Shown: positions 1-5,142 of the stretch, one piece after another
Numbering within the stretch: position 1 is the first letter of the stretch
How the letters are laid out: each line of letters opens with the position of its first letter
DNA from: Planctomycetaceae bacterium
Lineage (GTDB): Bacteria > Planctomycetota > Planctomycetia > Planctomycetales > Planctomycetaceae
Direction of reading: 5' to 3'
Assembly: GCA_020426065.1 (NCBI GenBank)
Contig: JAGQQT010000331.1
Span: 1 to 5,142 of the forward strand
Length of the DNA stretch: 5,142 nucleotides
Notes under the pieces: model-generated
The model's input: the letters and a program-made list of their open reading frames with translations, nothing else
What the model was told of the DNA's origin: nothing
Databases searched by the model: none
Program-made: the position numbers and the translations under genes

Positions 1-3000
1 TGGTCGGGAATCAGTTCGAGGTCATCGAAACGGAAACTGGCCAGATCCGAATCCTGACCACGCACCAGAAAAATCACCGCTCCTTCCTGCTGATGGCCGT
101 CTGCATTGGTCACCTCACAGGAGAGACGAAACTGGCCGGGACGGACCGTCTTAAACTGATGCTCCAGCGAACCCTGCTCATCGAGTCTGGTCTCCCAGGT
201 TTCCAGAAGTTCTTCTGACGGTTTTCCCTGCGGTGAATAGGTGATCGCATACAGCTTGAGTACAGCCGGGCCGACAATCGGTTTCTGATCGAGTGTCTGG
301 GCCTGAATGCCGATGGAAGCCATGTCTCCCACCTGATAATAACCACGGTTGGACCACGCAAAGACCTGGAACGGATCCCGGGCGGCCAGAACCGAACCGG
401 AACCGACAATCGTTCTGCGGGACTCATCAACCACTTCGGCTGTGATCGAATACTTGTGATCATGATCCCCGTGCAGGGCCCTGGCGAGCGCGGTATCGAT
501 TTCAATCTTCACCGTTCCATCCGGTCCGATCGCGTACTCATTTTCCAGAATCAACTCGGGTGGATCGTGTGGTGCATGCCACCAGGGTGGAATGGGACAG
601 AGGCAGCCCCAGCGGCTCCAGCCGGGATACCATTCGTAATCACGGGCAAACCACCAGTAGCCATTCCCGTACAGCCAGTCCCAGTGATCCCGGGGATACC
701 AGTGGGCATCGTGCGTGGTCCGTTCGACTTTCACTTTCACCTGGGCGGAAGTCACCGGAGCCCCGAAATAGTACTTGGCCCGCACGGTGGCGGTCAGTTT
801 TTCTCCCAGGGCCACGGGCTTGTCGGGTGCTTCCACCAGAACTTCATATTCAGGCTTTTTGTATTCCTCAACCTGGAAAGAGATTCCCCCACCAATCCCG
901 TTCTGCCAGGGAACCTGAAGTGAGTAGACCCCTAACGTGGCATCGTCAGACAGCTTCACTTCGCCATCAAAGCCGCCGTATTCATCAGCGGTGAAGTTGG
1001 TCTCCAGCAGTTTTTCATCGCGCGGAGAGACGATCTGGAATGGGAATGATTTGCCGGCATGACGGTCTTTCCCTGCGGACAGATAATCCACTTCACGCAC
1101 CCAGACCTTGAATTTGACAACCTGGCCGGGACGATAAACCGGCCGATCGGTCATCGCATAGACTTTGGTCTGAGCGGAAGCTCCCCTGGCCCGATCCTGA
1201 AACCAGCTGCGTTCGAACCCAAAGCATGCCATCCTGCGATTGGGAGCGGTCGCCGTGACCAGCCATTCCAGGTTGGGATCGAGCAGGTTCTTGCTGACCA
1301 TTACCTGCCCGTTTTCATCCGTGACTTCGGCAAACTCGGAGAAGCGAAAATTGTTTTCACGGTTTCGATTTCGGTTTTCATAACCAAAGAACTGCAGTTT
1401 GGCTCCGGGAACCGGTTGTCCGGTGCGGGCATCGGCCAGAAAATACCACTGTTTGCCATCCAGCATCTTTTTCACAATGACCGTGTCATCAATCCAGACA
1501 ACAATTCGACTGGTATTGCCGTCCGCGAAGGTCGCGGTGAGGAGGTAAGCTCCCGCCTGCTCAATGGGGACCTTGATGTTTGTTCGACGGTCGAGATACT
1601 TGTCCCTCGGTTCGAGTGTTTCCTTCCAGGTAGCGACCTGCTCACCGAGATACTTTTTCTCATCTCGCTCGACAATCCGTCGGCCGAGATCGTTGATCTG
1701 CATTTTTTCCCAGTCGAGCTCTTTCGGCATCTGTTTCAGGTAGGCTTTGGCATCCTGAACCAGCAGTTCGTACTTCAGGGCATGAGCAGTCAACTGGAGT
1801 GCTTTTCCATTGCGGAAGCGGAAGGGAACTTCAGGTTCCTTACCCGCTGGCAGAACGCCGAGTGACTCAAACGTTCCCCAGGGCTTGATGATCTGATCGA
1901 GTCGATCCTGAGCGTATTCATGCTGCTCTGATTTGGGCAAGGCGAGAGCCGCCCGCCATTGATCCGCAGCCTGAGGGTATTGCATGCGGTTTTCATAGAT
2001 TGCCGCCAGCTCTTCATGGGCACGGAATTTCTGGGGATCAGTCCCCCGTTCCACCGCCTGCTGCAGCAGGGCAATGTAGTGCTGCTCTGCCGGAAGCGTG
2101 AACCGTTTTACGCCGCTCGCCAGCTGGGCAATCGTTTCCTGATCTGTCAATGAGGAGACCTGGAACGGTCCTTTTTTGGTCTCCTCATCTTCTGGGGAGT
2201 GAAATCCCAGGAAACCGCTGTTCAAGGTCTGCACACCAAACTGCTGCTGCAGGAACTGTGCGCGGTGAAACAGAGTTTCCACCTGGAGAGCAGGTTCGAC
2301 CTCAGCGGCATGACTCAGCAACCAGCGCCAGCGTTCTCCATCATTTTGAGCAGCCTCCCAGGAAGCAGGTACGGAATAAAGGACCGGATTACCGTCCTGA
2401 TCGACTGGAGCCCCTGAGGTACCGGAAGGTTGATAACCCCAGTAATAAGCCACCTCTTCGACTTCGGGGAGTGCATTCAGATCGGTCAGCTTCTGCAGTT
2501 CCCAGCTCTGATTCCGGGATTCGCGGTAACTCATCATCCGCTCAGAAAATTTCAGCAGGAATTCTCCCTTTTGTGAGGGAGTTGCACCGGCAAGCTGAGA
2601 CATGGCTTGCTGGTAAAGTTGCAGGCAGCGTACGTAGTCCGCTCTTTCTTTTGTCGCCCGCTTCCCGCCCGTGGAATGTCTGCGATTTCCCCGCTGGAAT
2701 TCTCCTTCCACAATAAATCCGTAGTGCGGGATTGACTGATAGAGTTCCGCCACTTCCTGAAGGACCTGCCAGTTCTGGGCGTAATTGGCAGCCACCTGCT
2801 CCAGCAGGGGTTCTGCCTTTTGATAATCACCCAGATGCTGATAGCACTCCTGCGTATTCCGCAGTGCCCGCTGCACGATGAGGAAGTCTTCCGGTTTGCC
2901 TGCCAGGATGGCTTCATATTGCTGAGCGGCAACTTTGTAATTGCCATCCTTGAAAGCCTGATCAGCAGTCGACATGGTCTGCTCCTGGGGGGATGTCAAG

Positions 3001-3065
3001 GCAAATCCCCAAATCGAAAACAGCATGAGACTCAACGCACCAGACAGCGGCCAGAAAGCACGCAT
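1..3065 (-). CDS. Alpha-2-macroglobulin family protein (MG2 domain), TPR-containing N-terminus, 3'-truncated by window edge
   Basis: By family knowledge this is a secreted macroglobulin, a protease-trapping protein of the periplasm or cell surface. The frame is open from the ATG at 3065 to position 1, giving 1021 residues with the C-terminus missing. Residues 1-22 look like a Sec signal peptide (MRAFWPLSGALSLMLFSIWGFA) with no lipobox cysteine. Residues about 34-100 read as two TPR-like helical pairs, and a third lies near 343-375. A macroglobulin-type beta strand motif (ADARTGQPVPGAKL) begins at 544. The MG2 hallmark TDRPVYRPGQVVKFKVWVRE begins at 639, and the next domain opens with EYKKPEYEV at 734-742. 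That domain carries a Trp-rich insert at 788-829 and resumes with DHKYSITAEVVDESRRTIV from 869; a further MG-like domain starts near 900. The bait region and any CxEQ thioester would lie outside the window, so I cannot say whether it is a thioester-type trap. The start is supported by GAAGGA seven bases upstream and an in-frame TGA at 3144-3146. No pbpC, a common macroglobulin partner in Gram-negative bacteria, is visible. Family call is firm; function is inferred. Confidence 0.93.
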   Translation of the reverse strand, partial: MRAFWPLSGALSLMLFSIWGFALTSPQEQTMSTADQAFKDGNYKVAAQQYEAILAGKPEDFLIVQRALRNTQECYQHLGDYQKAEPLLEQVAANYAQNWQVLQEVAELYQSIPHYGFIVEGEFQRGNRRHSTGGKRATKERADYVRCLQLYQQAMSQLAGATPSQKGEFLLKFSERMMSYRESRNQSWELQKLTDLNALPEVEEVAYYWGYQPSGTSGAPVDQDGNPVLYSVPASWEAAQNDGERWRWLLSHAAEVEPALQVETLFHRAQFLQQQFGVQTLNSGFLGFHSPEDEETKKGPFQVSSLTDQETIAQLASGVKRFTLPAEQHYIALLQQAVERGTDPQKFRAHEELAAIYENRMQYPQAADQWRAALALPKSEQHEYAQDRLDQIIKPWGTFESLGVLPAGKEPEVPFRFRNGKALQLTAHALKYELLVQDAKAYLKQMPKELDWEKMQINDLGRRIVERDEKKYLGEQVATWKETLEPRDKYLDRRTNIKVPIEQAGAYLLTATFADGNTSRIVVWIDDTVIVKKMLDGKQWYFLADARTGQPVPGAKLQFFGYENRNRNRENNFRFSEFAEVTDENGQVMVSKNLLDPNLEWLVTATAPNRRMACFGFERSWFQDRARGASAQTKVYAMTDRPVYRPGQVVKFKVWVREVDYLSAGKDRHAGKSFPFQIVSPRDEKLLETNFTADEYGGFDGEVKLSDDATLGVYSLQVPWQNGIGGGISFQVEEYKKPEYEVLVEAPDKPVALGEKLTATVRAKYYFGAPVTSAQVKVKVERTTHDAHWYPRDHWDWLYGNGYWWFARDYEWYPGWSRWGCLCPIPPWWHAPHDPPELILENEYAIGPDGTVKIEIDTALARALHGDHDHKYSITAEVVDESRRTIVGSGSVLAARDPFQVFAWSNRGYYQVGDMASIGIQAQTLDQKPIVGPAVLKLYAITYSPQGKPSEELLETWETRLDEQGSLEHQFKTVRPGQFRLSCEVTNADGHQQEGAVIFLVRGQDSDLASFRFDDLELIPD

Positions 3066-3072
3066 GGTCAAA

Positions 3073-3078
3073 TCCTTC
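3073..3078 (-). promoter_or_regulatory. Shine-Dalgarno site of the macroglobulin gene
   Basis: On the minus strand GAAGGA lies seven bases before the ATG at 3065. It fixes that ATG as the start. The only other possible in-frame starts before the upstream stop at 3144-3146 are CTG or TTG codons, and the signal peptide fits directly after the ATG. Confidence 0.75.
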
Positions 3079-3217
3079 AGTTGGTTTGTGCAGAGACCGG
3101 TTCCGCTGTCCAGCAGAAAACCGGAACGATTCCTTCCAGACCATCAGCATACCTGCCCGCAGGCAAGTTGAACAGAGGCTGTTGAATGGAGCCAGACGGG
3201 AATCCGAATGAAGAAAT

Positions 3218-3240
3218 GGGCACATCATTGTGCTGTGCCC
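3218..3240. repeat. Inverted repeat GGGCACA-N9-TGTGCCC upstream of the macroglobulin gene
   Basis: The two perfect 7-bp arms are 3218-3224 and 3234-3240, with a 9-base centre. A nested alternative pairing, GCACA (3220-3224) with TGTGC (3229-3233), shares the left arm. It lies about 150 bp upstream of the macroglobulin start. It could be a dimeric regulator site or an RNA hairpin in the leader. There is no strong T tract on either side, so it is not a good terminator. Function is not established. Confidence 0.4.
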
Positions 3241-3318
3241 TTGGGACGCGATCCGGGCTCATGGAGTTCCCCAAGATTTCCCAAAAACATAAACCCGCTC
3301 CAGTTTGTTCCGTTATGA

Positions 3319-3334
3319 TGCGGCGAATTCCGCA
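3319..3334. repeat. Short inverted repeat TGCGG-N6-CCGCA in the divergent intergenic region
   Basis: Five-base perfect arms at 3319-3323 and 3330-3334 flank the six bases CGAATT. It lies near the middle of the shared upstream region. Arms this short occur often by chance, so any operator role is speculative. Confidence 0.2.
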
Positions 3335-3604
3335 GCGTTGGTGAGATTCGATCGGTCAAAAAGAACATCAGATGGTGATGGAACGAATCTTCGGTGAATG
3401 GTGTGTTCGTAGCTGGGAGGCCTGAACAAAAAAGGAATACGAAGGAGTCCCACCTGCGACAAATGCCTGCTGGAGATTGAGATCTGGCCACCGGCATGAT
3501 TCTGGGAATGACGATGGAATAACAACCTCTTGCAGAATTCATGGAACTTTCTGAAAAGAATCGCATCTCAATGAAAGGAACCAAACCCTTTCTTGAACTC
3601 AACC

Positions 3605-3610
3605 CAGGAA
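3605..3610 (+). promoter_or_regulatory. Shine-Dalgarno site that decides the start of the secreted-protein gene
   Basis: CAGGAA lies five bases before the ATG at 3616. The longer in-frame candidates at ATG 3541 and ATG 3571 have no purine-rich site at suitable spacing. They would also place about 25 or 15 polar residues ahead of the signal peptide. The site therefore favours the start at 3616. Confidence 0.7.
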
Positions 3611-3615
3611 TCAAC

Positions 3616-4122
3616 ATGCAAACACGCTTCTACAAACTGCAACTTTGCTTTGCCTGGATTATCTTATTGATGATGAGCGGAGGATCACTGAAAGCAGATG
3701 AGCCACAGACTTTCAACGAACAGACTCCCGCCAACCGAGTCTTTGTAAAAATAATCCTCCCGCTGGAACCTGCTGGCTCTTCAGGCATCCCCGTTGAAGA
3801 CTGGATTCAGCGGTCACTGCATAAGCGGGGAAATCAGGATCTGCAGGCAGTCACGGGCTGGGTACCGCTCAAAAGCATGGATGAGGAGACTGTTCCGGTT
3901 TGGAATGGAGTAGTTAATGGGAGTCACTGGGGATGTCCTGTCAGTGGACATCCAGTAGTTCGCCTGAACAATGGCTTTCTCAAAGTCGATCTAACAGGCT
4001 GGGCGCCAGCAGCGCTTGATCAGACAGGCATGACAGTTCCAGATGAACCAGGCAGCAGAACACTGGGTATCGTTGATAATGGTCTGGCATTTGTCGCGAT
4101 CCTGGTCGTACCTGAAGAGTAA
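3616..4122 (+). CDS. Small secreted protein of unknown function
   Basis: I do not recognise this protein. It has 168 residues from the chosen ATG. A typical Sec signal peptide occupies residues 1-27: basic residues R4 and K7, a hydrophobic core from about L8 to M20, and a likely signal peptidase I site after LKA27. The mature part of about 141 residues has one cysteine (C107 in HWGCP), several tryptophans (63, 82, 96, 105, 129) and alternating hydrophobic stretches such as RVFVKIILPL at 41-50 and GLAFVAILVV at 156-165, suggesting a mostly beta fold. There is no lipobox, LPXTG or C-terminal membrane segment. It should be periplasmic or released. The frame extends back to ATG 3541, but ribosome-site and signal-peptide evidence favour 3616. 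It diverges from the macroglobulin gene and is followed by a terminator, so it is probably monocistronic. Being a real gene is likely; its function is unknown. Confidence 0.8.
   Translation: MQTRFYKLQLCFAWIILLMMSGGSLKADEPQTFNEQTPANRVFVKIILPLEPAGSSGIPVEDWIQRSLHKRGNQDLQAVTGWVPLKSMDEETVPVWNGVVNGSHWGCPVSGHPVVRLNNGFLKVDLTGWAPAALDQTGMTVPDEPGSRTLGIVDNGLAFVAILVVPEE
3926..3956 (+). repeat. Strong inverted repeat inside the secreted-protein gene
   Basis: GGATGTCC (3931-3938) and GGACATCC (3946-3953) are perfect 8-bp arms around the 7-base loop TGTCAGT. ACT (3926-3928) and AGT (3954-3956) extend the stem by three pairs if two G bases bulge out. It encodes part of the segment around C107 of the 168-residue protein and has no downstream T tract. 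It could be an mRNA structure or chance. Confidence 0.6.
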
Positions 4123-4186
4123 CTTCTCTCACATGGACACCAGGAAGTGACCCGTCAGGCAGAATTACTAACCTGGCGTCTACCTC

Positions 4187-4222
4187 AAGCATGACGGGCG
4201 AATCCCCGCCATGCTTTCTTTT
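4187..4222 (+). terminator. Rho-independent terminator after the secreted-protein gene
   Basis: AAGCATG (4187-4193) pairs with CATGCTT (4210-4216). After one A/C mismatch, CGGG (4195-4198) pairs with CCCG (4205-4208), closing a six-base loop. The T-rich tail TTTCTTTT follows at 4215-4222 on the plus strand only. It lies 64 bases past the stop codon at 4120-4122 and about 60 bases before the next gene, so it should separate the two transcription units. A competing pairing with 4151-4157 is described in the findings. Confidence 0.75.
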
Positions 4223-4271
4223 CTCAGCGAATCATGGCATAGTCATGACCAGAAGTATCAGTAACCCGCTG

Positions 4272-4277
4272 AAAGGG
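4272..4277 (+). promoter_or_regulatory. Shine-Dalgarno site that decides the start of the 147-residue gene
   Basis: AAAGGG lies five bases before ATG 4283 but only two bases before the adjacent in-frame GTG at 4280. The spacing favours the ATG as the start. Confidence 0.65.
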
Positions 4278-4282
4278 TCGTG

Positions 4283-4726
4283 ATGGGATTCGACATCAGT
4301 TACTCAACCACCGAGATCATCTCGCCAGCCTTGCAGAGAGAAATCATCGCAGATGCAGAGGCCCTCTACCTGGCTTACAGCTGGGTACAGTGTGATGGCC
4401 CCTCACTTGAGAATGACAGTGGATACCTGACCGGATGCAGTCGTGTTTCTCCCTCAGACCCTGATGGTCAGGAAGAAGCCCAGCAGAGCGATAAGCCTGT
4501 GGGCAGGCTCTCCCATCTGCTGCAGGCCTTATGCGAACTCTCCTCCCGCCACGGCATTGAATGGGAAATCCAGCACGATCACTCTGAGGGAGTTGTCGGG
4601 GTCATTCAATACGGAATCCCGGATGATGCAGTCCGCGGGACATTTGAAGGTCTGGATGAACTGCTGGAAGAGTTGGGTGACATGGACGGTATGTCTCCCG
4701 AAGACTTTGATAACCCATTCGGTTAA
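4283..4726 (+). CDS. Small acidic cytoplasmic protein of unknown function
   Basis: I do not recognise a named family. The product is 147 residues, starts MGFDISYSTTEI, and has no signal peptide or membrane segment, so it should be cytoplasmic. Residues about 14-34 and 74-90 look like amphipathic helices; the second (GRLSHLLQALCELSSRHG) leads into a probable beta stretch, IEWEIQHDHSEGVVGVIQYG, at 92-111. Residues 38-72 are polar and probably a loop. The C-terminal 35 residues are strongly acidic (DELLEELGDMDG, SPEDFDNPFG). Cysteines are at 37, 52 and 84, not in a metal-binding pattern. The translation is protein-like, with balanced composition and a ribosome site, while the overlapping frame at 4443-4766 is not. 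A terminator precedes it, and the phosphatase gene converges on it 70 bases downstream. The family could be a planctomycete-wide hypothetical; I cannot give a function. Confidence 0.78.
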   Translation: MGFDISYSTTEIISPALQREIIADAEALYLAYSWVQCDGPSLENDSGYLTGCSRVSPSDPDGQEEAQQSDKPVGRLSHLLQALCELSSRHGIEWEIQHDHSEGVVGVIQYGIPDDAVRGTFEGLDELLEELGDMDGMSPEDFDNPFG

Positions 4727-4796
4727 AGCAAAGCAGGCTTGCTCAAAAAATGTGGCGTCCATTTGAAAGGGCTGCCTGAGTGGCAATATCAGTTGC

Positions 4797-5142
4797 TCAT
4801 CTTTCTGGAAAAATGACTTTCCAGTCTTGCTGCATATCAACAACCGTCCATTTTTTCTCAGGGGCCTGCTGCAGTGCCTCATCCAGTTTGCCAATGTGGG
4901 ACTGGCGATCGTATTTCCACTCCCGCTCCGCATCAGTGTGGTGAATGATTACACCGAGTCTTGATCCTTCACCCGCTGTTGTCCACTGGAGCATCTGCAG
5001 GTCTCCATCGCTATTCCCGAAGGCTGCAACGGGCCTGCGGCCGATTACCTGATTGATCCCGACCGGCTTGCCAGCCTTGTCATTGATAAAATTGAGTTCC
5101 GACTCTCGGACCAGAACCGGGACACCGTCTCTCATCTCGAAT
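4797..5142 (-). CDS. HAD-superfamily phosphatase, C-terminal part (5' end outside window)
   Basis: The frame is open from the right edge to the TGA at 4797-4799, giving the last 114 residues. The stretch PVAAFGNSDGDLQML contains HAD motif IV, the Mg2+-binding acidic motif, as GNSDGD (5001-5018), where the common form is GDxxxD or GDSxxD. K25 of the fragment, in GKPVGI, is a candidate for the motif III lysine. The following segment, IIHHTDAEREWKYDRQSHIG, and the ending WTVVDMQQDWKVIFPER match my recollection of a conserved group of bacterial HAD-like hydrolases annotated as acid phosphatases or phosphoserine phosphatase-like proteins. The nucleophile motif DxDxT and the cap domain would lie beyond 5142. 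By family it would hydrolyse a phosphate ester via an aspartyl-phosphate intermediate; the substrate is unknown. The internal ATG at 5135 is not the start, because the frame continues upstream and motif I must precede this part. It converges with the 147-residue gene. Confidence 0.88.
   Translation of the reverse strand, partial: FEMRDGVPVLVRESELNFINDKAGKPVGINQVIGRRPVAAFGNSDGDLQMLQWTTAGEGSRLGVIIHHTDAEREWKYDRQSHIGKLDEALQQAPEKKWTVVDMQQDWKVIFPER

Larger units (their letters stand above)
3066..3615. other. Divergent intergenic region, 550 bp, no supportable gene
   Basis: This region separates the minus-strand macroglobulin gene from the plus-strand secreted-protein gene, so promoters for both should lie here. 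I could not identify a convincing -35/-10 pair. The best minus-strand candidate is TTCAAC followed after 15 bases by TATGCT near 3148-3174, which is weak. Two inverted repeats are visible, at 3218-3240 and 3319-3334. Reading frames that cross it, such as minus 3225-3617 and plus 2820-3185, give low-complexity translations rich in Ser, Arg and Pro with no domain signal. A 17-codon plus-strand frame at 3372-3425 has no usable ribosome binding site. Confidence 0.6.

Noticed and set aside
456..994. Two overlapping plus-strand frames (456-923 and 560-994)
   Set aside because: They are antisense to the Trp-rich and neighbouring MG regions. The Gly/Pro-rich or Ser/Arg-rich translations are products of the opposite-strand codons.
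1059..1865. Plus-strand reading frame of 268 codons
   Set aside because: It lies antisense to the macroglobulin gene, whose frame has strong family motifs over the same bases. Its own translation shows no domain pattern.
2150..2716. Plus-strand frame of 188 codons
   Set aside because: It is antisense to the TPR-containing N-terminal region of the macroglobulin, with Arg/Ser/Pro-rich composition and no recognisable motif.
3152..3163. Palindrome CCTGC-CC-GCAGG near the macroglobulin promoter region
   Set aside because: The arms are five bases, and the two-base centre is too tight for an RNA hairpin. GC-rich palindromes this short are common by chance.
3372..3425. Plus-strand 17-codon frame as a possible leader peptide
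   Set aside because: It has no Shine-Dalgarno site, no run of regulatory codons and no adjacent attenuator; such short frames are expected by chance.
3225..3617. Minus-strand frame of 130 codons across the intergenic region
   Set aside because: The composition is not protein-like, there is no domain, and it covers the start of the secreted-protein gene on the other strand.
4727..4743. Hairpin AGCAA-N7-TTGCT between the convergent genes as a terminator
   Set aside because: The stem has only five pairs. The A run at 4745-4750 would be a T run on the minus strand, but before the hairpin rather than after it, so neither direction makes a good terminator.
4443..4766. Plus-strand frame of 107 codons overlapping the 147-residue gene
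   Set aside because: It is an alternative frame of the better-supported gene, lacks a ribosome site, and has a composition typical of a shifted frame.
4529..4933. Minus-strand frame of 134 codons
   Set aside because: It runs antisense to the 147-residue gene and out of frame with the phosphatase on the same strand, whose motif IV and C-terminus are clear.

Overview
This window looks like a chromosomal segment from a planctomycete, perhaps of the Gimesia/Rubinisphaera type. The main evidence is a very large secreted alpha-2-macroglobulin-like protein with a TPR-containing N-terminus and a tryptophan-rich insert. It sits beside small, loosely packed hypothetical genes and a HAD phosphatase of a kind I associate with planctomycetes and proteobacteria. 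Base composition is moderate GC. The genus assignment is an impression and rests on no marker gene.

Layout: (1) Positions 1-3065, minus strand, are one uninterrupted reading frame of 1021 codons. It encodes the N-terminal part of an alpha-2-macroglobulin/MG2-family protein, and the C-terminus lies beyond position 1. All plus-strand reading frames over this stretch, including one of 268 codons, are antisense shadows. (2) Positions 3066-3615 are a 550-bp divergent intergenic region with two small inverted repeats and no gene I can support. (3) Positions 3616-4122, plus strand, encode a small secreted protein of 168 residues that I do not recognise. (4) Positions 4123-4282 hold a good Rho-independent terminator. 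(5) Positions 4283-4726, plus strand, encode a small acidic cytoplasmic protein of unknown function. (6) Positions 4797-5142, minus strand, hold the C-terminal 114 residues of a HAD-superfamily phosphatase that enters from the right edge and converges on the previous gene.

The four genes do not form an obvious operon or pathway. The macroglobulin and the 168-residue protein diverge from a long shared upstream region and are both exported, which is the only link the sequence offers. The macroglobulin would act in the periplasm or at the cell surface, by family analogy as a protease trap. The gene at 4283 has its own Shine-Dalgarno site downstream of a terminator and appears independently transcribed. 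I saw no tRNA, rRNA, CRISPR array, transposase or attachment site. I found no convincing new multi-gene system. The most unusual element is the aromatic-rich insertion inside the macroglobulin.
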